Shown here one piece after another: positions 17,085 to 25,949 of a stretch of 64,000 nt of DNA. Numbering within the stretch: the stretch's first letter is position 1; each line of letters starts with the position of its first letter. The notes beneath the pieces were generated by a model. It saw only the letters and a list, made by a program, of their open reading frames with translations. It was not told the origin of the DNA and made no database searches. Made by a program: the position numbers and the translations under genes. This stretch comes from Pseudodesulfovibrio sp. zrk46 (lineage in GTDB: Bacteria; Desulfobacterota; Desulfovibrionia; Desulfovibrionales; Desulfovibrionaceae): assembly GCF_012516435.1 (NCBI RefSeq), contig NZ_CP051216.1, forward strand, positions 3,533,669-3,597,668, in the 5' to 3' direction.

Positions 17085-17097
17085 GGAACATTGTTCC
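17085..17097. promoter_or_regulatory. palindrome GGAACA-T-TGTTCC in the metY divergent region
   Basis: A perfect 6-bp inverted repeat with a one-base centre lies 48 bases before the small + strand gene and about 160 bases before metY. Its size and position suit a dimeric repressor site. The spacing (GAAC-N3-GTTC) is one base shorter than the Gram-positive LexA box, so I do not assign it. Confidence 0.35.
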
Positions 17098-17144
17098 ATG
17101 GGGAGACAGGCTGAAAGACAAGCAAAAAGGCAGGAGGTACAGCC

Positions 17145-17375
17145 ATGTCGAACATTTCCCAAGACCTACCCGGCAAGACTAACCTAGATCAAATGATCGA
17201 AGAAACCCGACGCAGAGACACATCAGGCGCTCAAGAAATGAAGGACATCCGCAAGCAGCGTATGCAACGCGAAGTAATGGTGGATCCATCGAAGGCGAAG
17301 GAGCTCGTCAAGATTGAGGCATCCCCCGTATACAACGCCAAGGGTAAGGTTATCCAGTCAGCAGGCTCACTATAA
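17145..17375 (+). CDS. conserved-type small hydrophilic protein, unknown function
   Basis: A 76-residue, charged, soluble protein with no cysteine, membrane segment or signal peptide. Residues 15-45 are rich in Arg, Lys, Glu and Gln and look helical. GCAGGAGGTACAGCC gives an excellent ribosome binding site, and a GC-rich hairpin follows at 17387-17412, so it is a real single-gene unit. The family is not recognised. Confidence 0.65.
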   Translation: MSNISQDLPGKTNLDQMIEETRRRDTSGAQEMKDIRKQRMQREVMVDPSKAKELVKIEASPVYNAKGKVIQSAGSL

Positions 17376-17386
17376 AACATAACGTT

Positions 17387-17412
17387 GCCGCTCGGACCTC
17401 GGCCCGAGCGGC
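17387..17412. terminator. GC-rich hairpin between the small gene and trmFO
   Basis: GCCGCTCGG pairs with CCGAGCGGC around an eight-base loop. It sits between two convergent stop codons, but no T run follows, so termination would be weak or rho-assisted. Confidence 0.5.
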
Positions 17413-17428
17413 CCCAGTTGCGGCTGTA

Positions 17429-18754
17429 TTATGCCAATCCCCCCTCCTCCAACCATACGGAAAAGGCTTCTTGGGCACGCTTGCCATAAGCTTCCTTACG
17501 GAATTTCTTTTTCATCTTCTTCTTAAGACCGGGCATAAGACCAAAATTTACATTTGAAGGCTGGAATTCCTTCTCAGGTTTATTGGTAAGGTGTCCTAAA
17601 AGGGCTCCTAAAGCCGTTTCAACAGGCGGCTTGACCAGCGTTTCACCAGTGAACTGCTTCGCCAGCGTCAGCCCCAGCCAAAGGCCTGAAGCGGCAGATT
17701 CTAGATAGCCTTCCACGCCAGTAATCTGACCAGCCATATAAAAGCCAGGTTTGGCTTTGATCTGCATGTTATCATCCAACACTTCAGGCGCATTAACATA
17801 AGTATTACGATGAATTGATCCAAGCCGCAGGAATTCCGCATTTTCCAATCCGGGAATCATACGGAAAATACGTTTCTGCTCAGGATATTTTAGCTTGGTC
17901 TGAAAGCCCACGAGATTAAATGCTGTTTTGTCTTTATTCTCGGTACGAAGCTGCACAATAGCAAAAGGACGTTCACCAGTCTTGGGATCAACAAATCCCA
18001 CTGGCTTGAGCGGCCCAAAAGCCAAAGTCATTTCTCCGCGCTCGGCCATTGCTTCTACAGGCAGACACGCTTCAAAATGTTTTTCCTTTTCGAACTCACG
18101 CGGCTTGACTTTCTCACCTGCCAACAGAGCGGCCACAAAAGTCTTGTACTCTTCCTCGCTCATTGGACAGTTCAAGTAATCATCATCCTCGGGCTTCCAG
18201 CGAGATCCCCAAAAAGCTTTATCAAAATCAATAGAATCACGAGACACGATAGGAGCGATGGCATCATAAAAATAAAGACGTGCATTTCCAATGACCTGCA
18301 TCAGACTCTCGGTCAATTCCTGACTGGCCAACGGTCCTGCAGAGATGATCACAGCGTCCGCATGCTGCAACTCCTCGTCATCCAATGACTTAATTTCCTT
18401 ATGAATCAACGTGATATTGTCGTGATTCTCCAACTTTTTCGTAATGTACTCGGAAAACAAGGTACGATCCACAGCCAAAGCTCCCCCCGCAGGCACTTGG
18501 GTGGCAAATGCGGCTTCCATTATAAGGCTACCCAAAGAACTCATTTCCTCTTTTAGCAAGCCGATAGCCGCATTAGGTCCTGTAGCGCGAAAAGAATTGG
18601 AACAAACCAACTCAGCTAGCCCGTCCTCGAAATGCGCTTCGCTGCGCTTCTCTGGCTTCATCTCATAGAGCTCCACCAAAATACCAGCTTCGGCCAACTG
18701 CCATGCCGCATCACAACCGGCCAAGCCGCCGCCTACAATAATTACCTTCGCCAT
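17429..18754 (-). CDS. trmFO: methylenetetrahydrofolate-tRNA-(uracil-5-)-methyltransferase TrmFO
   Basis: Folate- and FAD-dependent enzyme that makes 5-methyluridine at position 54 of tRNA. The FAD motif VGGGLAGCDAAWQLA is at 7-21, and ELVCSNSFRA carries a conserved cysteine at residue 51. HRNTYVNAP and the C-terminal YMAGQITGVEGYLESAASG are family signatures. The length is 441, normal for TrmFO. It diverges from the peptide-transporter gene at 18834. Confidence 0.95.
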   Translation of the reverse strand: MAKVIIVGGGLAGCDAAWQLAEAGILVELYEMKPEKRSEAHFEDGLAELVCSNSFRATGPNAAIGLLKEEMSSLGSLIMEAAFATQVPAGGALAVDRTLFSEYITKKLENHDNITLIHKEIKSLDDEELQHADAVIISAGPLASQELTESLMQVIGNARLYFYDAIAPIVSRDSIDFDKAFWGSRWKPEDDDYLNCPMSEEEYKTFVAALLAGEKVKPREFEKEKHFEACLPVEAMAERGEMTLAFGPLKPVGFVDPKTGERPFAIVQLRTENKDKTAFNLVGFQTKLKYPEQKRIFRMIPGLENAEFLRLGSIHRNTYVNAPEVLDDNMQIKAKPGFYMAGQITGVEGYLESAASGLWLGLTLAKQFTGETLVKPPVETALGALLGHLTNKPEKEFQPSNVNFGLMPGLKKKMKKKFRKEAYGKRAQEAFSVWLEEGGLA

Positions 18755-18833
18755 TTCATATCCTTGGATCGTTTACGTTCGCATCGATATGCCGTATATA
18801 CGACAAAACCGCGAACCATTGGAATCTCTTTTC

Positions 18834-19799
18834 ATGAGCGACATCCTTCTCGACATACGCAAGTTGACCACCTGCTTTTCCTCACCTCAAGGCATCGCCA
18901 AGGCGGTGGATACCGTCAGCCTATCCTTTATGCAAGGAGAAACCCTTGCCATCGTAGGTGAATCAGGCTGTGGTAAAACAGTTCTCGCCCTATCCATTCT
19001 CGGCTTAGTGCCAGACCCACCAGGTCGCATAACCGAAGGCAATGTCTATTATCGTGGTGCAGATCTCCTAGACATGTCCGAGGCAGAACTTAGACAAGTA
19101 CGCGGCAACCAAATCTCAATGATCTTCCAAGAGCCCATGACCGCTCTCAACCCGGTCTTCCGCATCAACGACCAAATAGCAGAGCCGCTCCGACTCCACC
19201 AAGGCTTTTCGAAAGAAGAGGCACAAGACAAGGCCGTTGACGCTCTAACACTTGTGGGTATTCCCAACCCCGGCAAAATTGCTACAGCATACCCACATGA
19301 ACTTTCCGGAGGGATGCGCCAACGTGTGATGATTGCCATGGCCTTAGCCTGTAACCCTGATCTTCTCATCGCAGACGAGCCAACCACAGCTCTGGACGTT
19401 ACTATTCAAGCACAAATTCTTGATCTAATGAATGATCTCAAAGCGCGCATGAATGGCTCACTTATGCTCATCACACACGATCTAGGCGTGGTTGCTCGCA
19501 TGGCCCAACGGGTTGCAGTGATGTATTCTGGTAAAATTGTTGAGCTTTCCAATGTTGTCCCACTATATGGCAACCCATTGCATCCATACACACAAGGACT
19601 ACTCGCATCCGTGCCTACCATGGGAGACAAGGCAGATCTCAACCCGATTCCAGGCATTGTTCCGTCCATCTTTAATCTGCCGGAGGGCTGCCGCTTCCAC
19701 CCACGGTGTCCGCATGCTCATGCCAAATGCTCTTTCATGCTTCCCCCATTAACCGAACCAGAACCTAACCGCTTTGTACGGTGTTGGCTTTACGAATAG
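18834..19799 (+). CDS. dppD: oligopeptide/dipeptide ABC transporter ATPase (DppD type)
   Basis: Cytoplasmic ATPase powering peptide (or nickel) uptake. The Walker A motif is GESGCGKT at 42-49, the signature LSGGMRQR, and the Walker B LLIADEPTTALD. The C-terminal FHPRCPHAHAKCSF cysteine cluster marks the OppD/DppD family. The start at 18834 follows GGAATC and gives MSDILLDIRKL; the 15-codon upstream extension is rejected. The length is 321. DppF follows after nine bases. No permease or binding protein of this system is present, so the rest lies elsewhere or these ATPases are shared. Confidence 0.9.
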   Translation: MSDILLDIRKLTTCFSSPQGIAKAVDTVSLSFMQGETLAIVGESGCGKTVLALSILGLVPDPPGRITEGNVYYRGADLLDMSEAELRQVRGNQISMIFQEPMTALNPVFRINDQIAEPLRLHQGFSKEEAQDKAVDALTLVGIPNPGKIATAYPHELSGGMRQRVMIAMALACNPDLLIADEPTTALDVTIQAQILDLMNDLKARMNGSLMLITHDLGVVARMAQRVAVMYSGKIVELSNVVPLYGNPLHPYTQGLLASVPTMGDKADLNPIPGIVPSIFNLPEGCRFHPRCPHAHAKCSFMLPPLTEPEPNRFVRCWLYE

Positions 19800-19808
19800 G
19801 AGATCGCC

Positions 19809-20768
19809 ATGCCCCTTCTCGAACTCCTTAACGTTAGCAAGCATTACAAAGTCAATAGCGGCATGTTCGGATTAAAGTCTGATTCAGTACGAGCCGTAGA
19901 CAACGTAAGCTTTACAGTAAATCAAGGAGAAACCCTCGGACTCGTTGGTGAATCTGGATGTGGAAAATCAACTCTTGCCAAATGCATCATGGGCTTGGAA
20001 TCAGTGACCAAAGGCGAGATTATTTTCAAAGAACGGTCAGTCGCAACGTGGAATGAAAAGGAACTACGTCGCCGCATGCAAATGGTCTTTCAAGACCCCT
20101 ACTCCTCATTAAACCCCCGTCAAAAAATCAATTCAATCATACGTGAAGGGCTCGATATCCACAAAATCGGTTCTTCGACTGAACGTAAAGAACGAGTTGA
20201 GACCCTACTAGGATTAGTGGGCTTGCGCCCAGAGCATGGTAATCGCTACCCTCATGAATTTTCCGGAGGTCAACGTCAACGTGTAGCTGTAGCACGCACT
20301 TTAGCTTTAGACCCGCAACTAATTGTATGTGACGAACCAGTTTCCGCACTAGATGTATCAGTTCAAGCACAAGTGCTGCGTATGTTAAAGGAACTTCAGC
20401 ATCAGTTCAATCTAACCTACATCTTTATTTCTCATGACCTATCAGTAGTCAGCCACATTTCGGATCGAGTAGCTGTAATGTACCTAGGGCGCATCATGGA
20501 AATCGGCCCAAGTGACACTCTATTCGCTAATCCGAGCCACCCATACACTGAAGCATTACTGTCAGCAGTTCTCCGCCCTGATCCAACCATTCAGTCAGCT
20601 CAGATCCCTTTATCAGGGGACTTACCCAGCCCAATAAATCCACCGACAGGTTGCCCCTTTCATCCACGCTGCCCCAAAGCGTTTGAAAAATGCTCACACA
20701 CTCGGCCCGATCTAAATGAAATACCCAATGGCGTTGAGGTTGCTTGCTGGCTCTACGACTCTCTGTAA
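19809..20768 (+). CDS. dppF: oligopeptide/dipeptide ABC transporter ATPase (DppF type)
   Basis: Partner ATPase of the gene at 18834; the two would form a heterodimer. It is 319 residues with GESGCGKST (Walker A), FSGGQRQRVAVAR (signature), LIVCDEPVSALD (Walker B) and a C-terminal FHPRCPKAFEKC cluster. The ribosome binding site is AGGAGATCGCC before the ATG. Confidence 0.92.
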   Translation: MPLLELLNVSKHYKVNSGMFGLKSDSVRAVDNVSFTVNQGETLGLVGESGCGKSTLAKCIMGLESVTKGEIIFKERSVATWNEKELRRRMQMVFQDPYSSLNPRQKINSIIREGLDIHKIGSSTERKERVETLLGLVGLRPEHGNRYPHEFSGGQRQRVAVARTLALDPQLIVCDEPVSALDVSVQAQVLRMLKELQHQFNLTYIFISHDLSVVSHISDRVAVMYLGRIMEIGPSDTLFANPSHPYTEALLSAVLRPDPTIQSAQIPLSGDLPSPINPPTGCPFHPRCPKAFEKCSHTRPDLNEIPNGVEVACWLYDSL

Positions 20769-20869
20769 TGCATAAATCTGCATAGTTCTGTTTCTGTACT
20801 GACAACAGTTGCCATACTATGACTTAAGTAATGAACTCACATCTAGCCTAATTTATGTGACTTTTTTTG

Positions 20870-20888
20870 AAAGTTAAACTTTAACTTT
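20870..20888. promoter_or_regulatory. perfect palindrome before the HD-domain gene
   Basis: AAAGTTAAA-C-TTTAACTTT is a 9-bp inverted repeat with a single-base centre, only 16 bases before the ATG at 20905. Its AT-rich symmetry and place suggest a repressor site. It has no T run, so it is unlikely to be a terminator. Confidence 0.45.
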
Positions 20889-20904
20889 AAGATTTGGAGT
20901 AGAG

Positions 20905-21468
20905 ATGATTTCCCGCAATGAAGCTATAGACCTCCTAAAAGAGCACAACACCGAGACCAACCTGATTAATCACGCACTTGAGTCCGAAGCCGTCCTACGC
21001 GGTCTTGCAAAGAAACTCGGTCAAGACGAGGAGCTATGGGGGATTGCCGGCCTACTTCATGACTTGGACTATGCCACTACAGGTGATAATCCTGAACGCC
21101 ATGGACTTAACACAGTAGACTTGCTTGAAGACAAACTTCCTGCTGAAGCTTTGAACGCTATTCGTCGCCATGCTTATGAGATGAACGGAGCAGAAGTCCC
21201 TTCAACCCAATTCGACTACGCAATGCGATGTGGAGAAACCGTCACAGGCTTGATTCACGCGGCAGCCTTAGTACGCCCCACTAAAATCGAGGGCATGAAG
21301 CCAAAGAGCCTTAAAAAGAAAATAAAAGACAAAGCATTCGCCGCCAGTGTCAATCGCGACTGTATCCGTGAATGCGATAAAATCGGCCTTGAGTTGGGAG
21401 AATTCCTCCAAATCGGCATCGATTCCATTACCTCTATTGCTCCGGAAGTGGGACTCGTAGCCGAATAA
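20905..21468 (+). CDS. HDIG-type HD-domain phosphohydrolase-like protein
   Basis: A small (187 residues) single-domain HD protein. The metal ligands are visible as LLHDLDYATTGDNPERHG and, further on, AIRRHAYEMNG. HDIG-domain proteins of this size hydrolyse phosphate esters or nucleotides, but no substrate can be assigned. The second half has a lysine-rich segment (KPKSLKKKIKDKA). GGAGTAGAG precedes the ATG. It stands alone, with a palindrome in its upstream region. Confidence 0.82.
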   Translation: MISRNEAIDLLKEHNTETNLINHALESEAVLRGLAKKLGQDEELWGIAGLLHDLDYATTGDNPERHGLNTVDLLEDKLPAEALNAIRRHAYEMNGAEVPSTQFDYAMRCGETVTGLIHAAALVRPTKIEGMKPKSLKKKIKDKAFAASVNRDCIRECDKIGLELGEFLQIGIDSITSIAPEVGLVAE

Positions 21469-21566
21469 TCACATTTCATCTTCAATGCGGTTGCACGGTT
21501 TCCCATTTTATACTACCCCTTGATTTCCTAATAACAAACAGTATTTCAAGGTAATGTGGTGTAATC

Positions 21567-22337
21567 GTGGCCGCTATTGGAGAACCTTTCGCCTCGGGCG
21601 ACTCATTCCTGCACCGCATGGATCCACGCATTCGGTTGCTTTGCGCGGGTCTGCTGACCATTCCTGCCGCCCTACTCCAAAATATTGATCAAGCCTCAGC
21701 CTCGTTGACTATTGGAGTTCTTTTAGCTCTCTTAGGACAACTCCCGATGAGGTTAGCCTCCAAACGACTCATTGTCGTAAACACATTCATTTTATTTCTC
21801 TGGCTATTTCTCCCCTTTTCTACTCCGGGAGAATCAATGTGGAACTATGGCCCTTTCAATCTCACGAACTCGGGTATACTGCTCGCTGCACTGATCACAA
21901 TTAAGTCAAACGGTATAGTACTTACACTCATGGCACTCATAGGTACCATCAAAGTGCAGGACCTCGGCCCAGCCATGCAGCAGCTAAGAATCCCCAACAA
22001 GCTTTGCCACATACTGCTATTCACCTACCGCTATATTTTCGTCATTCACCAAGAATACCAGACGATGCGTCAAGCAATGTCAGCTCGGGGATTCAAGCCG
22101 CGAACCGATACCCATACCTACCGTACCTATGCGTGGTTAGTGGGTATGCTGCTTGTCAAAAGCTGGGATCGCGCTGAGCGTGTCCACGCCGCTATGAGAT
22201 GCAGAGGGTTTCGTGGTCAATTTTATTCACTCACCACATTCACCACATCAAAACGTGATTACGTATTTCTTGGGATATGCCTACTAGCTACCATCGGCAT
22301 AGAAAGCTTGGAAATCATTAAGAGAGGTCTCGCATGA
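21567..22337 (+). CDS. cbiQ: cobalt/nickel ECF transporter transmembrane component CbiQ
   Basis: Membrane T-component that couples the ATPase to a substrate-binding S-component in cobalt or nickel uptake. It is 256 residues with five or so hydrophobic segments and the family sequence SFLHRMDPRIRLL near the start. The ATPase-binding helices include AMSARGFKPR and AAMRCRGFRGQF. The GTG start at 21567 leaves 17 residues before MDPRIR, as in other CbiQ proteins. It overlaps cbiO by ATGA. No CbiM or NikM gene is next to it. Confidence 0.9.
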   Translation: MAAIGEPFASGDSFLHRMDPRIRLLCAGLLTIPAALLQNIDQASASLTIGVLLALLGQLPMRLASKRLIVVNTFILFLWLFLPFSTPGESMWNYGPFNLTNSGILLAALITIKSNGIVLTLMALIGTIKVQDLGPAMQQLRIPNKLCHILLFTYRYIFVIHQEYQTMRQAMSARGFKPRTDTHTYRTYAWLVGMLLVKSWDRAERVHAAMRCRGFRGQFYSLTTFTTSKRDYVFLGICLLATIGIESLEIIKRGLA

Positions 22338-23050
22338 GTCATGCAGTCATTGAACTTAAAGACATTATCTACGCCTTCCCTGGACGTGAGAACACTTTAG
22401 ATGGCTTAAATTTTCATTTACATGAGGGAGAGAAAATAGGGTTATTCGGCCCAAATGGCGCAGGCAAAACGACCATGCTTCACATCCTCATGGGGCTGAT
22501 CAAACCCCAGCAAGGGGTAGTCAATCTGTTTGGAAAAACTATGGCTGATGGCAACGCCTTGGACGAAGCGCGACTCAAAATCGGTTTTTTATTTCAGCAC
22601 TCCGACGACCAACTCTTCTGCCCAACAGTACTGGACGACGTAGCCTTTGGTCCTCTGAACCAAGGTTTTTCACAAAGCGAGGCTCGCGAGAAGGCTGCCA
22701 GCGCACTTGAATCAATAGGGTTGTCAGGATTTGAGGATCGTGTTCCCTACAGGCTGTCAGGAGGAGAAAAAAAACTAGTAGCCTTAGCGACTATTCTTGC
22801 CATGGATCCAGAAGTCCTAGTATTAGACGAGCCCACCACAGGGTTGTCCCCAGAGGCCAAGGATCACCTCATCGAGATACTTCAAAATCTCAACATGGCT
22901 CGCTTGGTGGTATCACATGAACCCGATTTTCTCACTGCCACAACGGACAAGCTTATAGCCATGCGCGACGGCAAAATTCGCCCTGGAGAGCTCAAACCCC
23001 ACACCCATACACATGTACACGAAGAAGGTGACGTACCACACCAGCACTAG
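22334..23050 (+). CDS. cbiO: cobalt/nickel ECF transporter ATPase CbiO
   Basis: Energising ATPase for the CbiQ partner. The length of 238 is typical. The Walker A is GPNGAGKT (39-46), the signature YRLSGGEKKLVALA and the Walker B VLVLDEPTTGLS. The C-terminal tail is rich in histidine (HTHTHVHEE, then HQH), as in metal transporter ATPases, which supports Co or Ni as the cargo. Confidence 0.92.
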   Translation: MSHAVIELKDIIYAFPGRENTLDGLNFHLHEGEKIGLFGPNGAGKTTMLHILMGLIKPQQGVVNLFGKTMADGNALDEARLKIGFLFQHSDDQLFCPTVLDDVAFGPLNQGFSQSEAREKAASALESIGLSGFEDRVPYRLSGGEKKLVALATILAMDPEVLVLDEPTTGLSPEAKDHLIEILQNLNMARLVVSHEPDFLTATTDKLIAMRDGKIRPGELKPHTHTHVHEEGDVPHQH

Positions 23051-23055
23051 GTCCA

Positions 23056-23454
23056 TTAGCAAATAGTTCCAATAACTTTCTCGATCTTTACACGAAGCTG
23101 TTCAGAATTAAACGGCTTAACAATATAGTTCGACACTCCAAGCTGTACAGCCTTCATAACGTTATCACGAAACGCCTCAGCCGTAATCATAATGAACGGA
23201 AGACAGCTGTATCGTTCATCCTCTCTCACCATTCTTAGCAACTCCTCTCCAGAGACTCGCTCCATCTTGTGATCAGACAGGATGAGATCAAAATCATACC
23301 GCTGAATTTTCTCCCAAGCCTCGTCACCATCTTCCGCTGTCACGATATTTCTTAATCCAATATCTTTTAAAGCTGTGCAGATGATCCTACGCATGGTGCT
23401 AGAATCATCAACAACGAGAATGCGAATCTTAGGATCAAAACTAACTGCCGACAT
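23056..23454 (-). CDS. single-domain response regulator, CheY-like
   Basis: A stand-alone receiver of 132 residues. The acidic pair D16-D17, phospho-acceptor D61 (LILSDHKM), the Thr in FIMITAE and the Lys in YIVKPF are all present. The residues after D61 are HKM rather than WNMP as in classical CheY, so flagellar switch binding is not certain. It could serve chemotaxis or the HPt protein at 56514. It sits alone, convergent with cbiO with only five bases between the stop codons. Confidence 0.9.
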   Translation of the reverse strand: MSAVSFDPKIRILVVDDSSTMRRIICTALKDIGLRNIVTAEDGDEAWEKIQRYDFDLILSDHKMERVSGEELLRMVREDERYSCLPFIMITAEAFRDNVMKAVQLGVSNYIVKPFNSEQLRVKIEKVIGTIC

Positions 23455-23660
23455 TATTTAACCTTTCTAATTACATTCAAATCTGCGAAACCAATATTCT
23501 TCCAAATCAGCAATTAACGCAGATCGATAAAACTCACAACATCGTTAGAATATACTCATACATAAAAAAGTCCCCAAAACCACTTGGCAATTGAAATTGA
23601 AGACATATTATGTACGAACGGCCCGCCGCAGATTGGCCCGCCTAGAAACCACTTGAAACC

Positions 23661-25067
23661 ATGTCAGATACACTCAGCGAGAAAATGACGCGGGCCCCAT
23701 ACCGCACCATATGGAATCTTGCCTGGCCGCAGATTCTCATGATGTTTTTTCACTTTCTCATCGGCCTAGCCGATGTTTGGGTGGCAGGACAGATTAACCG
23801 TGAAGTACAAGCGTCACTGGGAATCATATCCCAATCACTCTTTTTCCTTCTGGTTGTGGCCATTGCAGTTGCTAACGGAGCCGTGGCCGCCATAAGCCAA
23901 TCAGTAGGGGCTGGCCTGCACAAACGCGTCAAACGCTATGTAGGACTCTGCCTTCTCCTTGCACTAATACTTGGAGGAGTCTTTCTTTTCGTGGGGCTAC
24001 CACTTAAGAACGTATTGCTCACGGCGCTGCAAGTTCCGATCGAAATGCGTCCTGTAACAGAATACTTTCTGACTGTGTACCTCGCCCTTTTACCGCCTTA
24101 CTATATGCAGATCATCACCAACGCCATCTTTCGAGCTAGAAAGCAGGTCATGAATCCGCTCTACTCCATGGTACTGGTAACTTCACTCAACACCGTGCTC
24201 GACCTCGGTCTCGGTCTAGGCTGGTTTGGTATGCCCAATCTCGGCTTTAAAGGGATTGCATGGGCTACATTTGGTTCTGTGACTGCAGGCGCTGCATTCA
24301 ACCTCATTCTCCTTGCGAGACAAGGGGTCCTCAAAGCAGAAAGCTTCGCACCATGGCGTTGGATGAAAGCCGCTACACCATATCTCGCAAAAGTCGCTTG
24401 GCCTGCCGGATTACTGCAAGTTGTCTGGCATTCAGGCTATCTCGTTCTGTATGCCATTACTGCCAGTTTGCCGTGGGACGCTATTGATGCATTGGCTGGC
24501 ATGGCCATCGGACTACGCATCGAAGCCTTGCTATTCTTACCTGCTTTTGCCTTCAACATGACTGCCAGCATCCTCATCGGCCACTATCTAGGGGCACAGC
24601 AGCCAGAAGAAGCAAAACTCTTCGGCTATAGAATCCTGACAATTGGTTTGGTATCCATTAGTTTATTTTCCATTGTAGTCTGGCAATTCATCACTCCGTG
24701 GGTAAACTTGCTGACCAATAACTCTGCAGTGGCAGCCCACGCCGTGGACTACCTAAAATGGAATATGCTCGCCATCCCGTTCACTCTCACAAGCATGATC
24801 ATGGCCGGTGCATTCAATGGCGCTGGCGCGACGATGTGGAACATGTTCATCATGGGATCAGCCACCTGGTTCATTCGCCTGCCCTTGGCCTACGGACTAG
24901 GCCATCTCGGTATGCAAAATGCCGAAGGTATCTGGATCGCCATGTTCTGCTCACAGATTGTACAGTCCTTAACTCTAGTCTACGTATACACCTTCAAAAA
25001 CTGGCAGCGCTTCGCTATGATTAAATCCCGTAAAGGCAATGCCCACGCCGCCAAGGAATCCGCATGA
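23661..25067 (+). CDS. MATE-family efflux transporter
   Basis: A 468-residue membrane protein with about 12 hydrophobic segments. Typical MATE sequences are NLAWPQILMMFFHFLIGLADVWVAGQ at the start and VAWPAGLLQVVWHSGYLVLY at the second repeat. It would export cationic or organic compounds using a Na+ or H+ gradient; no substrate is implied. The stop overlaps the next gene by ATGA, so it is translated together with the DUF2156 protein. Confidence 0.9.
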   Translation: MSDTLSEKMTRAPYRTIWNLAWPQILMMFFHFLIGLADVWVAGQINREVQASLGIISQSLFFLLVVAIAVANGAVAAISQSVGAGLHKRVKRYVGLCLLLALILGGVFLFVGLPLKNVLLTALQVPIEMRPVTEYFLTVYLALLPPYYMQIITNAIFRARKQVMNPLYSMVLVTSLNTVLDLGLGLGWFGMPNLGFKGIAWATFGSVTAGAAFNLILLARQGVLKAESFAPWRWMKAATPYLAKVAWPAGLLQVVWHSGYLVLYAITASLPWDAIDALAGMAIGLRIEALLFLPAFAFNMTASILIGHYLGAQQPEEAKLFGYRILTIGLVSISLFSIVVWQFITPWVNLLTNNSAVAAHAVDYLKWNMLAIPFTLTSMIMAGAFNGAGATMWNMFIMGSATWFIRLPLAYGLGHLGMQNAEGIWIAMFCSQIVQSLTLVYVYTFKNWQRFAMIKSRKGNAHAAKESA

Positions 25068-25945
25068 CACTTGAATTTGAAACCGTCAGCCTGGAGCGCC
25101 AGGATGAGTACCACAAAGCCCTAACAGGTTGCCCTCAACTGCTTACCAGTGACTTCTCCTTTGCCAATGTTTATGGTTGGGCGGACCATTATGGCCTAGA
25201 ATGGGCCTTCCACGGAGAACTGTGTTTTATCCGTCAAACGAAACCCGAAACCGTATACTGGGCTCCTGTAGGACCATGGGAAAAATACGATTGGGCTGGT
25301 TGCAACGCAATGCGGGAATCAGCTCGGTTTACCCGCGTTCCAGAGGCCTTGGCTCGCCTTTGGTCTGTCTCATTCGGCAACAACATCCTGCTTGAGGAAA
25401 ATCGAGGCCACTGGGACTATGTTTACTCCGTAGAAGAACTGATCGCACTCAAAGGTAAGAAATTCCACAAGAAAAAGAACCTACTCAATCAATTCAAAAA
25501 GAACTACCTCTACGAATACGAGCCCATGGCGCCTGAATGTGTTGAAGAAGTCCTAGAAATGCAGGACGAGTGGTACAAATGGTACGAAGAAAACAATCCT
25601 TCAGATGCCCTTAAAGCCGAGAATCACGCTATTACCCGTGTACTTCACAATATCGATCAGATCGAAGGCCTAATGGGAGCCACCTTACGCGTTGAAGGCA
25701 AGGTGATAGCCTACACTGTCGCTGAGCCTCTTTGCGACGACTCTCTCGTCATTCATTTTGAGAAAGGTGATATTCGCTACAAGGGTGTATACCAAGCTAT
25801 CAATCAAATGTTTTTAGAAAATAATGCTGCTGAATTCATCAACGTGAACCGTGAACAGGACTTGGGCGACGAAGGTCTCCGAAAAGCCAAAATGTCATAC
25901 AACCCATCTTTTTTCATGAAGAAATTCGAGGCAACCATCCTATAG
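25064..25945 (+). CDS. DUF2156 / phosphatidylglycerol lysyltransferase-domain protein
   Basis: A 293-residue soluble protein with two GNAT-like halves. The second has the family sequence MGATLRVEGKVIAYTVAEPL, then HFEKGDIRYKGVYQAINQMFLEN, and ends NREQDLGDEGLRKAKMSYNP. The family resembles the catalytic domain of MprF (aminoacyl transfer from tRNA to phosphatidylglycerol) but lacks membrane segments here, so the acceptor is unknown. It is coupled to the MATE gene by ATGA and lies four bases before the phosphatase-like gene. Confidence 0.85.
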   Translation: MTLEFETVSLERQDEYHKALTGCPQLLTSDFSFANVYGWADHYGLEWAFHGELCFIRQTKPETVYWAPVGPWEKYDWAGCNAMRESARFTRVPEALARLWSVSFGNNILLEENRGHWDYVYSVEELIALKGKKFHKKKNLLNQFKKNYLYEYEPMAPECVEEVLEMQDEWYKWYEENNPSDALKAENHAITRVLHNIDQIEGLMGATLRVEGKVIAYTVAEPLCDDSLVIHFEKGDIRYKGVYQAINQMFLENNAAEFINVNREQDLGDEGLRKAKMSYNPSFFMKKFEATIL

Positions 25946-25949
25946 TTCC

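Noticed and set aside
16928..17144. SAM riboswitch upstream of metY
   Set aside because: I looked for the conserved SAM-I and SAM-II sequence and stem patterns on the minus strand and saw none; only a short palindrome is present.
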